A DNA stretch of 64,000 nt, from positions 3,202,001 to 3,266,000 of the forward strand of contig NZ_CP012946.1 in NCBI RefSeq assembly GCF_001402875.1, read 5' to 3'. The translations under genes were made by a program, and so were the position numbers. Within the stretch, counting starts at the first letter, position 1, and each line of letters starts with the position of its first letter. The stretch is from Blastochloris viridis (GTDB lineage: Bacteria; Pseudomonadota; Alphaproteobacteria; Rhizobiales; Xanthobacteraceae). Below, piece by piece: positions 51,491 through 60,791 of the stretch. The notes under the pieces are model-generated. The model saw only the letters and a program-made list of their open reading frames with translations. It made no database searches and was not told where the DNA came from.

Positions 51491-51848
51491 GGTCCGCTAC
51501 CGTCCGGAGGCGGTTGACGACCTCGAAGACATCTTCCGTTACGTTTTCCGTATCAGCGCCAGCCAGGTCACGGCTCAAAATTTCGTAGGCCGCCTCCGGG
51601 CGCGTTGCCGGCGCATCGGCCTCGTTCCGTTGGGCGGACGCGCCCGGGATGACCTTGAACCAGGGTTGCGCACGGTGCCCTTCGAGCACATCGCCGTCAT
51701 CGCCTACACGGTCGAGGACGATTGCGTGCGCATCACCAATATCTTCTACGGCGGGAAAGATTACGAAGCGCTGTACCGGAATGCGTCCGAATCTGAATCC
51801 GATTTAGATCCTCCCCGGAGAGCATTGGGAGGTCGACCCGATGAATGA
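51477..51848 (+). CDS. parE: ParE/RelE-family toxin
   Basis: A 123-residue protein. The fold follows the RelE/ParE pattern: VRYRPEAVDDLEDIFRYVFR, then FVGRLRARCRRIGLVPLGGR, then a C-terminal strand pair (FEHIAVIAYTVEDDCVRITN, IFYGGKDYEALY). ParE toxins poison gyrase. The last about 20 residues (SESDLDPPRRALGG) extend past the usual end. It is coupled to parD by overlap and probably has a chromosomal stabilising role. Confidence 0.88.
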   Translation: MRQLKVRYRPEAVDDLEDIFRYVFRISASQVTAQNFVGRLRARCRRIGLVPLGGRARDDLEPGLRTVPFEHIAVIAYTVEDDCVRITNIFYGGKDYEALYRNASESESDLDPPRRALGGRPDE

Positions 51849-51977
51849 ATCAAACTGTCGAAAGTCGAGTTGCTTCTGGAATTCAAAGCCCTGCGATGTG
51901 AATACAATTTTGGCCGAAGACGGGCATGCCCCAGCCGAAGCCGGGACATGACGACGTGCTGACGCTCGCGGTTTCGC

Positions 51978-52490
51978 TCAGACCACCGGCCCCCGGTCGG
52001 TCTCCGGACGCGGCTCGGCCGGGCGGCGGCGCTGCTCCATGAACTGGTCGAACTCCGCCTTGTCCTTGGCCTGACGCAGCCGCTCCAGGAAGTCGCGGAA
52101 GTCGGTCTGCTCCTCTTCGAGCCGGCGTAGTGTCTCGGCCTTGTACTCGTCGAACGCTCTGTTGCCGCTCGGGCTGCCCCAGGCGCCGTTCGAGGAGTCG
52201 CCGCGCCAGACGCCGCTCCAAATACCACCCCCGTTGCCGCCGCACATCTTGGCACGCATGCGGTCCACCCTCTCCTGCATCCGGTTCAATTTGCGCTCAA
52301 AGCGCGGTGAGGTTCCACCACAGTCCATTCGTCCGCTCCAGATCAGATAGATCAGCGTGGCAAAGCCGATCGGCCACCAGATCAGAAAGGTGACCACGAG
52401 CAGCACGATCCGGCCGGGATGGAAGCGTCCGGGGCGCCAGCCGCTCTCATCCGCGAAGGGGCGGTCCCAACGTTGCGAAGCGTCGGTCAT
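51978..52490 (-). CDS. DUF2852 membrane protein
   Basis: A 170-residue protein. An N-terminal region with two short hydrophobic stretches (IVLLVVTFLIWWPIGFATLI) is followed by a charged coiled coil (RFERKLNRMQERVDRMRAKM, ETLRRLEEEQTDFRDFLERL). It matches DUF2852, a family common in alphaproteobacteria and without known function. ATG 52490 has GGAG upstream. It stands alone. Confidence 0.85.
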   Translation of the reverse strand: MTDASQRWDRPFADESGWRPGRFHPGRIVLLVVTFLIWWPIGFATLIYLIWSGRMDCGGTSPRFERKLNRMQERVDRMRAKMCGGNGGGIWSGVWRGDSSNGAWGSPSGNRAFDEYKAETLRRLEEEQTDFRDFLERLRQAKDKAEFDQFMEQRRRPAEPRPETDRGPVV

Positions 52491-52734
52491 CGTGGTCTCC
52501 GTGAATGTTAATCGCATTTACATGATGGGAATCGCCGGCCCGGATGTCAAGAGCGGCACGGTCCGGCCGCCGATGGCGCGATCACGTCTGCGTGCGGGCG
52601 GGGCCGCCGCGGCCGGTGTCTCGCGCACTGATGTGGGGAGGGACGATGCTGCCCGCCGCTGGCACTTTGACGCAGGGGCTGCGGTCGGCGGCGGCGCTGC
52701 TCTGGCCGATGCCGCAACGCCGCGCCGGCCGTGC

Positions 52735-53364
52735 TCACGAGGGCTCGACCGGCGTCCGGGCGACGATGTAGGGGCCGTGGGGGTTGGTGCCGAACACGCG
52801 CTCGTCGACGATGGTAAAGCCGGCGTCGCGGATGGCCTGGCGGAGGGCGGCCTTGGTCAGCGAGGCGGCGGAGGGAAAGATGCCGAGCAGGCGCAGGACC
52901 AGGAACAGGCTGCGCAGCTTGAGCCCCATGTCGGCGAAGCACCAGGTCTTGGCGATCATAACGCCGCCCGGTTTCAGATGCGCGTGGATGCCGGCGAGCG
53001 TGCCGGGCAGGTCTTCCACCAGGTGCAGCACCTGGAAGGCACAGATCGCGTCGAACGGGCCGCCGTCGAACGCGCTCCCGGCGTCGGTGAGGACAAAGGT
53101 GAGGTTCTCCGGCGCGGGCTTGGCGCGGGCAATGCGCAGCATCGCGGGCGAGAAATCGGTCGCAGTATAGTCCGCCACGTGGGGCGCAAGGCGGATCGCG
53201 GCCGAGCCGGTGCCGCAGCCGATCTCCAGCACCCGGTCGGTCGGGCTGAGCCGGCTGGCGACATCGGCCAGCATCGCGTCAAACGCCGCCGGGTCTTTGA
53301 GCGGCCGTGCGGCGTAGCGGTCGGCGATCCTGTCCCAGAACTTGACGTGTCTGGCGTTGGCCAT
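52735..53364 (-). CDS. Class I SAM-dependent methyltransferase
   Basis: A 209-residue enzyme. The SAM-binding motif I is VLEIGCGTGSAAIRLA, followed by YTATDFSPAMLRIAR (motif post I) and DAICAFQVLHLVEDLPG. The substrate is unknown; the sequence resembles UbiE/COQ5-like small-molecule methyltransferases. ATG 53364 has GGAGAGAG upstream; ATG 53391 is an alternative. It lies downstream of the ABC1 kinase gene, a family linked to ubiquinone, so a quinone role is possible but speculative. Confidence 0.82.
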   Translation of the reverse strand: MANARHVKFWDRIADRYAARPLKDPAAFDAMLADVASRLSPTDRVLEIGCGTGSAAIRLAPHVADYTATDFSPAMLRIARAKPAPENLTFVLTDAGSAFDGGPFDAICAFQVLHLVEDLPGTLAGIHAHLKPGGVMIAKTWCFADMGLKLRSLFLVLRLLGIFPSAASLTKAALRQAIRDAGFTIVDERVFGTNPHGPYIVARTPVEPS

Positions 53365-53480
53365 CGCTTCTCTCTCCTGCGGTGTGGTCATGCCGCCTCC
53401 GGCATTCCGGTCGCCGAGAACCCTTTCACATCGCGGGTTTTGGGCGAGCGCCGGCGCGATCGCGAGGGGCGGAAACCGCA

Positions 53481-54803
53481 TCAAAGGTGCGGCGCGATCA
53501 GGGCGCGCAGGTCGACCTTGGCCCGCATCCGCGTCGCCAGCATGTAGATGCCGCCGAACTTGCGCTGCAGGAACAGCGTGTCGACCGGCGGGATGCGCAG
53601 ATGCTGATGGTCCTCGGCAATGGCCATGCCGGACTCGCGCATCCGCGACGTGAGGTCGGAGGCGCCGAAGTCGAACGGCCCATCCTGGCGCAACGGCTCG
53701 AGCGAGGTCTCGAACATGTCGAGCATGACCTGCTCCTGCCGCGCCGGCGTATCTTCGCCCAGAAAGCCGATCTGACGGGCGGCGGCGCGCATGCCGGCGC
53801 GGTCGCCTTCAAGCCCAGCCCGCATGAGGCGGCGGTAGAGGTCGGCGAACGCGGCGGGAAAGGCGCGGGTGGCGCCGAAGTCGAGCAGAATCACCTGTCC
53901 GGTCGCCGGCACATAGCGGTAGTTGGCGAAATTCGGATCGGTCTGCATCAGGCGGAACTCGAACAGCTCGCGGAACAGAAGGTCGATCAGCAGCGTCATC
54001 ACCCGGTTGCGGTCGGCCTGCGGCGCGGCGACCATGCTGTCCACCGGCCGGCCTTCGACGTAGCTCATCGCCAGCACGTCCGCCGTGGTGAAGTCGCCGT
54101 GCAGCTCGGGCACAAGGAACGCCGGCCGGTCGGCGAGCAGCGCGCCGAATTGCGACAGGCAACGGCCCTCGCGTTCGTAGTCGGCTTCCTCGTGCAACTG
54201 GCGCTTGGCCTCGGCCAGCATCGGGGCGAGGTCGACGCCCTTGGACATCAGTCCCGCGACGCGCATCAGTGCGGCGACGTTGTCCACGTCGGAATCGATG
54301 CTGTGGCGGATGCCGGGGTATTGCACCTTGATCGCGAGGTCGCGGCCGTCTTTCGTTCGCGCCCGGTGGACCTGGCCGATCGAGGCCGCAGCGATGGGAT
54401 CGACGTCGAACGTCTCGAACCGGCTCCGCCAGTCGGCGCCCCAGGCCCTGATCAGCACTCTCCGCAGCTGCAGCCATGGCATGTGATGGGCGTCGGCGCG
54501 CAGGCGGGCGAGAATCTGCGCCAGTTCCGGCGGCAGCATGTCGCCGGCGTCCATCGACATCAGTTGGCCGACCTTCATCGCCGCCCCGCGCATCCGCGCC
54601 AGCTTGTCGGCCACCTTCATCGCGTTGGCGGGGGTGAGCAGCAAATCCTCCATCCGCGGGCGCTGGCCGCGCGCCAGCTGCCGCGCCGCCTCGGTGGCGA
54701 CGTTGCCGGCGATGGACGAGGCGAGGCCGCCGAGCTTGGCCAGGCGCGACAGGCGCGAGCTGGGCACGGGCAGGGCTCTCGTCACGATCTTGTGGTGCGG
54801 CAT
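53481..54803 (-). CDS. ABC1/AarF (UbiB/COQ8)-type atypical kinase
   Basis: A 440-residue protein. The family motif KxGQ is seen in [19 protein letters not shown], the Ala-rich loop in [11 protein letters not shown], the catalytic Lys in LAIKVQYPG, and the metal-binding segment in [15 protein letters not shown]1 proteins support ubiquinone biosynthesis or lipid homeostasis. No C-terminal membrane helices of UbiB are visible, so it is nearer the COQ8-like soluble group. ATG 54803 has AGGAG upstream. Confidence 0.88.
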   Translation of the reverse strand: MPHHKIVTRALPVPSSRLSRLAKLGGLASSIAGNVATEAARQLARGQRPRMEDLLLTPANAMKVADKLARMRGAAMKVGQLMSMDAGDMLPPELAQILARLRADAHHMPWLQLRRVLIRAWGADWRSRFETFDVDPIAAASIGQVHRARTKDGRDLAIKVQYPGIRHSIDSDVDNVAALMRVAGLMSKGVDLAPMLAEAKRQLHEEADYEREGRCLSQFGALLADRPAFLVPELHGDFTTADVLAMSYVEGRPVDSMVAAPQADRNRVMTLLIDLLFRELFEFRLMQTDPNFANYRYVPATGQVILLDFGATRAFPAAFADLYRRLMRAGLEGDRAGMRAAARQIGFLGEDTPARQEQVMLDMFETSLEPLRQDGPFDFGASDLTSRMRESGMAIAEDHQHLRIPPVDTLFLQRKFGGIYMLATRMRAKVDLRALIAPHL

Positions 54804-55220
54804 CAAGGCTCCTTCGGGGCGGGCAACGTCGACATGTGGGGGTGGGAAGAGGCCAGGGACAGTCCCCGCAGCAGCCGCAGACCTCGCGGCCGTCGTCGCG
54901 GGCGTGGTGCAGCGGCCGAAGGTCCTGGCGCTACGCGCCCATCGGTCGCGCTGGTCTCCTGGCGTCCGGCAGGTTGCGCAACGCGGCCTGCCGTCCGAGT
55001 TTCCAAACGGTCTCTTCGCACCGAACGTTCCTAATCGAGCTGTCCGTGGTGCGCTGTGACTTTGTCACAGTGGAGGCGTGAGGTTCGGCCTACACAATGA
55101 CTCCGCTCGCCCGGTGTCGTCGTGGCGCCGGAGGTTGACGGCAATGCGCTCGCACCGCTCGGCGGCGCTGATCGTCGAGCTGTCGAGTGACCACGTTCGA
55201 ACTGCGTCATGGAGGATAGG
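54804..55220. promoter_or_regulatory. Intergenic region with a perfect 17-bp dyad
   Basis: About 415 bases between the divergent ABC1 kinase and thioredoxin-like genes. A perfect dyad, CTGTGACTTTGTCACAG, lies at 55054-55070. It resembles a CRP/FNR-family operator but has a 5-base instead of a 6-base spacer between TGTGA and TCACA. No gene is evident. Confidence 0.5.
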
Positions 55221-55616
55221 GTGCGCATACGTGTTGTCGGAAATGCCCTCAAGCGGTTCATTCTCTGCCTCGCCGTGGCGTTGCCGCTGGCGCTGCCTCA
55301 TGTCGCGGTTGCCGGCGAACAAGCCCCGGCCGCGACGCTGCTGTTCTTCCTCAACCCGAACGGCCAGCCCTGCCAGGTCCAGTCGCAGATCATCGACGGC
55401 ATCCGGCCGCAGATCGAGCAAAAGGCGCGCATCGTTGCGGTCAGCACCGCCGATTCCGCCAGCATGAGCCGGTTCCGGCAATACGGCGTCCGCTACCTGC
55501 CGCTGCTGATTCTGGTTGGCGACGACCAGAAGGAAATCAAGCGCTTCTCGCCCGGCATCCAGCCGGCTGAGGAAATCCTGAAGGAAATCGCCGCCCTCGG
55601 CGGCAAGACCTCCTGA
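55221..55616 (+). CDS. Secreted thioredoxin-like protein lacking the first active-site Cys
   Basis: A 131-residue protein with a signal peptide (LKRFILCLAVALPLALPHVA) and a thioredoxin fold (ATLLFFLNPNGQPCQVQ, YGVRYLPLLILVGDDQKEIK with the cis-Pro). The active-site region reads NGQPC: only the second Cys of CxxC is present. The GTG at 55221 is preferred because GGAGG lies five bases upstream; ATG 55209 is possible. It is eight bases before ccdA, so the pair may act in periplasmic thiol chemistry. Confidence 0.75.
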   Translation: MRIRVVGNALKRFILCLAVALPLALPHVAVAGEQAPAATLLFFLNPNGQPCQVQSQIIDGIRPQIEQKARIVAVSTADSASMSRFRQYGVRYLPLLILVGDDQKEIKRFSPGIQPAEEILKEIAALGGKTS

Positions 55617-55623
55617 TGCCGCC

Positions 55624-56271
55624 ATGACCTTCCTGGTCGAAGCCCCGTTCGCGTTCGGCGCCGGGCTCCTCAGCGTGCTCAGCCCGTGCGTGCTGCCGGT
55701 GCTGCCGATCATCGTCACCGGCGGAAACGACGACCACCGCGCCCGGCCGGTGCTGATCGTGCTCGGGCTGGCGCTGACGTTCATCCTGATGGGCGTTGCC
55801 AGCGCGCTGTTCGGCGGCCTGGTCGCCGCCGTCATGCCGCAGGTCGAACGTGGTGCCGGTGTCTTGATCGCCGGGTTCGGCGTGCTGCTGCTGCTCGACA
55901 TCAACCCTTTCAAGCGCCTCGGCTTTCTCTCTGGGCTTAATTTTGTTGCCGGCGATCGCCTTGGGTCCGGGCTGCTGCTCGGCATGACGCTGGGCGTGGT
56001 CTGGATTCCCTGCGTCGGCCCGATGCTGTCCGGCATCCTGGCCCAGGTCGCCAGCCGCGCCGACATGAGCCACGGCATTGCCCTGCTGACGGTTTACGCT
56101 GCCGGTTTCGCGGTGCCGATGCTCGCAGTCGGCTATCTGTCGCAGGGAGCCCGCCAGCGCCTGCGCGCGCTGCAGAAGCACCCCTCGGTGGTGCGCGTCG
56201 TCAGCGGCGCTGTGTTGATCGTGTTCGGCATCATCATTGCCAGCTCCGGCATGCTGGCGTTTTCGTTCTGA
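55624..56271 (+). CDS. ccdA: CcdA/DsbD-type thiol-electron transporter
   Basis: A 215-residue protein with about six membrane helices and the two conserved Cys of the family in LLSVLSPCVLPVLPII and VVWIPCVGPMLSG. It carries reducing power from cytoplasmic thioredoxin across the membrane, for cytochrome c maturation or oxidative repair. It is coupled to the thioredoxin-like gene, its likely periplasmic partner. Confidence 0.9.
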   Translation: MTFLVEAPFAFGAGLLSVLSPCVLPVLPIIVTGGNDDHRARPVLIVLGLALTFILMGVASALFGGLVAAVMPQVERGAGVLIAGFGVLLLLDINPFKRLGFLSGLNFVAGDRLGSGLLLGMTLGVVWIPCVGPMLSGILAQVASRADMSHGIALLTVYAAGFAVPMLAVGYLSQGARQRLRALQKHPSVVRVVSGAVLIVFGIIIASSGMLAFSF

Positions 56272-56279
56272 CAGTCAGA

Positions 56280-56323
56280 GCATTTTCCGCACAAGTGGGA
56301 TCCGGTTGTGCGAAAGAAAATGC
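56280..56323. repeat. Palindromic intergenic repeat
   Basis: GCATTTTCCGCACAA pairs with TTGTGCGAAAGAAAATGC around GTGGGATCCGG, with three extra bases in the right arm. This is the form of a well-known short palindrome scattered in Hyphomicrobiales genomes. It lies between convergent ccdA and tetR and may end transcription. Confidence 0.65.
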
Positions 56324-56368
56324 GAGATCACAAAGATCGTCCGACTTGGTGCAGTCAGGTCGGATGCG

Positions 56369-57013
56369 CTAGCGCGCGTCCGGCAGGCCGAGCCCGCGCA
56401 GATAGACCAGCATGCCAGCCTCCAGCAGGTCTTCCGGCGGCATCGGCAGCTTGCGGCGGGCACGGTCGCCGCGGCCGAACAACGAGGCGATGCCGTGCGA
56501 CAGTGACCAGATGTGCAACGCTACCATCGCCGCCGGCGGCCGGTTGGCCGGTGGCACGGTAGCGGCCAGCGCCTCGGCCGCGGTGCGGACCACGGCGAAC
56601 GCCTGATCGCCCGCCTCGCGCAGCGTCGGCGGATCGTCCGGCGGCACCCCGGCCTCGAACATAGCCGAATAGGCGGCCGGCTCGGCGCGGGCGAACGCCA
56701 GATAGGCCTTGCCGAGCCGCTCGAACGCCAGGAACGGGCTGGGCCGCCCGCCGTCCCACGCCGCCTCCAGCTGGGTTGCCAGGCCCTCGAAGCCGCGGCG
56801 CGCCACCTCGGCCATCAACTCGTCGCGGTCGCGGAAATGGCGGTACGGCGCCGCCGGGCTGACCCCGGCCCAGCGTGCCGCTTCAGCGATGGTGAAGCCG
56901 GCCGGCCCCTTCTCGGCGATCAGTTCGAGGGCGGCGCGAATCAGCGTCTCCCGGAGATTGCCGTGATGATAGCCGCGCGACCCCGAACGACCGTTGTCCT
57001 TGGACCAGTTCAT
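56369..57013 (-). CDS. TetR-family regulator
   Basis: A 214-residue regulator. The N-terminal helix-turn-helix reads YHHGNLRETLIRAALELIAE, then FTIAEAARWAGVSPAAPYRHF, and a TetR C-terminal domain follows (AYLAFARAEPAAYSAMFEAG). The YHHGNLR opening is common in a large subgroup with a WHG-type ligand domain. No neighbouring efflux or metabolic gene suggests a target. ATG 57013 is the first good start. Confidence 0.88.
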   Translation of the reverse strand: MNWSKDNGRSGSRGYHHGNLRETLIRAALELIAEKGPAGFTIAEAARWAGVSPAAPYRHFRDRDELMAEVARRGFEGLATQLEAAWDGGRPSPFLAFERLGKAYLAFARAEPAAYSAMFEAGVPPDDPPTLREAGDQAFAVVRTAAEALAATVPPANRPPAAMVALHIWSLSHGIASLFGRGDRARRKLPMPPEDLLEAGMLVYLRGLGLPDAR

Positions 57014-57189
57014 GTGATGGTGTCTTACATGACGGCGGCGGCAGCGTCGACATTCGCGTGGCTTGGGCGTGACCCCGGCCGTGCCGCGGCGGGCTTGCGC
57101 CGGCCGGGGTGGCGGGCCGGCAATCGCCCCGGCCCATCTGGCTGCGGATCGCCGGCGCGCCGCCCGGTGCCCCGATGATCGGCGCCGGA

Positions 57190-58590
57190 TCACTCCGGCC
57201 CGATCATCTTCTCCGGGCGCACGACGGCGTCGAACTCGGCGTCGGTGACGTAGCCGCCGCCGACCGCCTCCTGGCGAAGCGTGGTGCCGTTCTTGTGCGC
57301 GGTCTTGGCGATCTTGGCGGCGGCATCATAGCCGATCTTGGGGGCGAGCGCGGTGACCAGCATCAGCGAGCGGTCGAGCGCCGCCTTGATGTTGTCCTCG
57401 CGGGCCTCGATGCCCACCACGCAATTGTCGGCGAAGCTGACCGCGGCGTCGGCCATCAGCCGGATCGACTGAAGCAGATTATAGGCCATCACCGGGTTGT
57501 AGACGTTGAGTTCGAAGTGACCCTGGCTGCCGGCGAAGGTGATCGATGTCTGGTTTCCGAAGATGTGCACGCACACCATCGTCATCGCCTCGCACTGGGT
57601 CGGGTTGACCTTGCCGGGCATGATCGATGAGCCGGGTTCGTTTTCCGGCAGCGACAGCTCGCCCAGCCCCGAGCGCGGGCCGGACCCCAGCAGGCGGATG
57701 TCGTTGGCGATCTTGAACAGCGAGGCCGCCACGGTGTTGATGGCGCCATGGGTGAACACCATGGCGTCGTGGGCGGCGAGCGCCTCGAACTTGTTGGGCG
57801 CGGAGGTGAACGGCAGCCCGGTGATGGCGGCAATGCGCTCGGCCACCTTCTCGGCAAAGCCTTTCGGCGCGTTGAGCCCGGTGCCGACCGCGGTGCCGCC
57901 CTGGGCGAGCTGCATCAAGCCCGGCAGCGTCAGCTCGATGCGGGCGATGCCGTTCTCGACCTGCTTGGCATAGCCGGAGAACTCCTGGCCGAGGGTGAGG
58001 GGCGTGGCATCCTGGGTGTGGGTGCGGCCGATCTTGATGATGTGGGCGAACGCCTTGGCCTTGGCGTCGAGGGCGGCCTGAAGGTGGCGCAGCGCCGGCA
58101 ACAGCTCGTGCACCACCTGCTCGGCGCTGGCGACGTGCATGGCCGTCGGGTAGGTGTCGTTCGACGACTGGCTCATGTTGACGTGGTCGTTGGGGTGGAC
58201 CGGCTTCTTCGAGCCCTGCACCCCGCCCAGCATCTCGATGGCGCGGTTCGAGATCACCTCGTTGGCATTCATGTTGGACTGGGTGCCGGAGCCGGTCTGC
58301 CACACCACCAGCGGAAAATGGTCGTTGAGCTTGCCGTCGACCACCTCCTGCGCGGCGTTGACGATGGCATCGGCCAGCGTGGCATCGAGCCTGCCGAGGT
58401 CGCGGTTGGTCTCGGCGCTCGCGCGCTTGACGATGCCGAGCGCACGCACCACCGGCAGCGGCTGCCGCTCCCAGCCGATCTTGAAATTGCCGAGCGAGCG
58501 CTGGGTCTGGGCGCCCCAGTAGCGATCCGCCGGCACCTCGATCGGGCCGAAGGTGTCGGTTTCGGTGCGGGTTTGAGGACGCGTCGTCAT
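57190..58590 (-). CDS. fumC: Fumarate hydratase class II
   Basis: A 466-residue fumarase. Hallmarks are [37 protein letters not shown], the [13 protein letters not shown] and [16 protein letters not shown] loops, and the signature [16 protein letters not shown]. It interconverts fumarate and malate in the TCA cycle without an iron-sulfur cluster. ATG 58590 matches the family start. Confidence 0.96.
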   Translation of the reverse strand: MTTRPQTRTETDTFGPIEVPADRYWGAQTQRSLGNFKIGWERQPLPVVRALGIVKRASAETNRDLGRLDATLADAIVNAAQEVVDGKLNDHFPLVVWQTGSGTQSNMNANEVISNRAIEMLGGVQGSKKPVHPNDHVNMSQSSNDTYPTAMHVASAEQVVHELLPALRHLQAALDAKAKAFAHIIKIGRTHTQDATPLTLGQEFSGYAKQVENGIARIELTLPGLMQLAQGGTAVGTGLNAPKGFAEKVAERIAAITGLPFTSAPNKFEALAAHDAMVFTHGAINTVAASLFKIANDIRLLGSGPRSGLGELSLPENEPGSSIMPGKVNPTQCEAMTMVCVHIFGNQTSITFAGSQGHFELNVYNPVMAYNLLQSIRLMADAAVSFADNCVVGIEAREDNIKAALDRSLMLVTALAPKIGYDAAAKIAKTAHKNGTTLRQEAVGGGYVTDAEFDAVVRPEKMIGPE

Positions 58591-58988
58591 GGCAATTAGG
58601 TCCGCTGGTGTGAAGATCGCGCGCTCATACCACGTCGGCGCGATATTGGGACCCAAATCACGGCGGCCGGAATCCGTGGCCCGACGGCTGGGAATTGCAT
58701 CCGATCAACTGTGCGTTATTTGACAATGCGAAACCGGCATTTGGTCGCTATCGAACGCGTACGGGTAATTGGCTAAGGGCGCCGTTCGCGCGCGGCCGAA
58801 TCGAATATGCGAGCAATGTCTATTGCTTAACGCTGCCCGATCTATTTGTAGGAAAATGATTTCCGGAACTTTCCTATCGACCGGAATTGGTATAAATTCT
58901 CACATCAACGGATGTGCCCAGCTTCGGCTTGCCCTGGTATGGCTGCGGGCCCATCCAGCTTGGCATTGGGGCCTCGGATTCGTCATCC
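58591..58988. other. AT-richer intergenic region
   Basis: About 400 bases between divergent fumC and the DUF4169 gene. Base composition is clearly lower in GC around 58690-58900. It probably holds both promoters, but I find no distinct motif or small gene. Confidence 0.4.
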
Positions 58989-59195
58989 ATGGTTGAGGTG
59001 ATCAATTTGCGGCGGGCGCGCAAGAAAAAGGCGCGCATCGAGGCCGATGCCATTGCGTCAAGCAACAGGCTGCGCCACGGCCGCACCAAGGCCGAGCGCG
59101 CGATTGAGGAGACCCGGCGTGAAAGAGCTGTCCGTGACCTCGACGCCCATAAACGTGAAGGCTGCGATGCCGATGACCACGAAAAGGGCGAATGA
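58989..59195 (+). CDS. DUF4169 small basic protein
   Basis: A 68-residue, highly charged protein (VEVINLRRARKKKARIEADA, NRLRHGRTKAERAIEETRRE). It matches DUF4169, a short alphaproteobacterial family usually placed beside fumC and a ribbon-helix-helix gene, as here. The function is unknown; a nucleic-acid or protein-binding role is only a guess from its charge. Confidence 0.85.
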   Translation: MVEVINLRRARKKKARIEADAIASSNRLRHGRTKAERAIEETRRERAVRDLDAHKREGCDADDHEKGE

Positions 59196-59196
59196 G

Positions 59197-59418
59197 ATGA
59201 AGAGCCCGGTGGTGAAGCGATCGATCGTGATCGCAGGCCACAAGACCAGCGTCAGCCTCGAGGATGCGTTCTGGGATGCGCTGAAGGAGATCGCCTTGCT
59301 GCGCAGGACCACGCTGTCGGACCTCGTCGCCTCGATCGACGGCGGCCGCAACCACGGCAACCTGTCCTCCGCCATCCGGCTGTTCGTGCTCGACCACTAC
59401 CGCAGCCGCCCGCGCTGA
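59197..59418 (+). CDS. Ribbon-helix-helix protein (RHH_4 type)
   Basis: A 73-residue protein: KRSIVIAGHKTSVSLEDAFW, then LKEIALLRRTTLSDLVASID, then NLSSAIRLFVLDHYR, characteristic of the RHH_4 family often misnamed aryl-sulfate sulfotransferase. It probably binds DNA as a dimer. ATG 59197 begins one base after the DUF4169 stop, so the two are co-transcribed. Nothing is recognised in the 257 bases that follow before hflK. Confidence 0.87.
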   Translation: MKSPVVKRSIVIAGHKTSVSLEDAFWDALKEIALLRRTTLSDLVASIDGGRNHGNLSSAIRLFVLDHYRSRPR

Positions 59419-59675
59419 TCGTCGCATTTTCGGTCCGAGAACGCCCTGGTGTGGCCGTTCGGGCCCGCGATCCGTTGAAAGGGCTTGCTGCGTTCCTATA
59501 TCCCGGCCAAGACCGCGTCGCGCATGCGCCGACGGCAAGGATGAAACCCGGCCGCACGGCCGGTGTTTCGTATCCGTTCGCTGAAAAGCCTGCTGTCCAT
59601 CGGGTTTTTCGACGGAATTGGGCGCCGGGGTCGCGAGCCGACTTCCGGCGTCGGCATGACAGGAAGGAACGATCG

Positions 59676-60791
59676 ATGCCCTGGAGCAACCAGAGCGGCG
59701 GCGGCGGACCGTGGGGACAGGGGCCGCGCGGCCCCTGGGGCAGCGGCCCCCAGCCCAGCGGACCCAGCTCGCCGGACCTTGAGGACCTGATACGGCGGGG
59801 GCAGGATCGTCTGCGAACCGTGCTGCCCAACGGCTCGTTCGGCGGCCGGGGCATCGCCATCGGCGCCGTCGTCCTGGTCGGCCTTTGGATGCTGTCGGGC
59901 TTCTACCGGGTCGAACCCGACGAACAGGGCGTGGTGCTGCGGTTCGGCAAATACGTCCAGACCACCCAGCCGGGCTTGAACTACCACCTGCCCTGGCCGA
60001 TCGAGACCGCGCTGACCCCGAAGGTGACCACCGTCAACCGCATCGACGTCGGCATGCGCCAGTTCGACGACTCCCGGCGCAATACCGTGGTGCGCGACGT
60101 TCCCGAAGAAAGCCTGATGCTGACCGGCGACGAGAATATCGTCGACATCGACTTCACGGTGTTCTGGCAGATCGCCAAGGCCGGAGACTTCCTGTTCAAC
60201 ATCCAGAACCAGGAAGGCACCATCAAGGCGGTGGCCGAGAGCGCGATGCGCGAGGTGGTCGGCCGTCGCGACATTCAGCCGATCCTGACCGGCGCCCGCC
60301 AGGCGATCGAAGCCGGCGTCCAGGAGTTGATGCAGAAAACCCTCGACGAGTACGGCGCCGGCGTGCTGATCCGCCAGGTTCAGATGCAGAAGGTCGACCC
60401 GCCCAGCCAGGTAATCGACGCCTTCCGCGACGTGCAGGCGGCGCGTGCCGACGCCGAGCGCGCCCAGAACGAAGCCCAGAGCTACGCCAACCGCGTGGTG
60501 CCCGAGGCGCGCGGCGACGCCGCCCGCGTCACCCAGTCGGCCGAAGCGTACCGCGAGCGGACCGTCACCGAGGCCCGCGGTGCCGCCAGCCGCTTCACCC
60601 AGATCTATGAGGAATACAAGAAGGCGCCGGAGGTGACGCGCGAGCGCCTCTATCTGGAAACGATGGAGCGCGTGTTCGGCAATATGGACAAGGTGATCAT
60701 CGACCAGAAGCAGGGCCAGGGCGTGGTGCCCTACCTCCCGCTCGACAGCCTGCAGCGGCGCACCAATCAAACCCAGGGGGGAACGCGATGA
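59676..60791 (+). CDS. hflK: HflK, FtsH-protease modulator
   Basis: A 371-residue SPFH/prohibitin-family protein. A Gly/Pro-rich N terminus precedes one membrane helix (GIAIGAVVLVGLWMLSGFY) and the band-7 domain (EPDEQGVVLRFGKYVQTTQP, DIDFTVFWQI), then an Ala/Arg/Glu-rich coiled coil. With HflC it forms a cage around FtsH in the inner membrane. ATG 59676 has AGGAAGGA upstream. Confidence 0.95.
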   Translation: MPWSNQSGGGGPWGQGPRGPWGSGPQPSGPSSPDLEDLIRRGQDRLRTVLPNGSFGGRGIAIGAVVLVGLWMLSGFYRVEPDEQGVVLRFGKYVQTTQPGLNYHLPWPIETALTPKVTTVNRIDVGMRQFDDSRRNTVVRDVPEESLMLTGDENIVDIDFTVFWQIAKAGDFLFNIQNQEGTIKAVAESAMREVVGRRDIQPILTGARQAIEAGVQELMQKTLDEYGAGVLIRQVQMQKVDPPSQVIDAFRDVQAARADAERAQNEAQSYANRVVPEARGDAARVTQSAEAYRERTVTEARGAASRFTQIYEEYKKAPEVTRERLYLETMERVFGNMDKVIIDQKQGQGVVPYLPLDSLQRRTNQTQGGTR

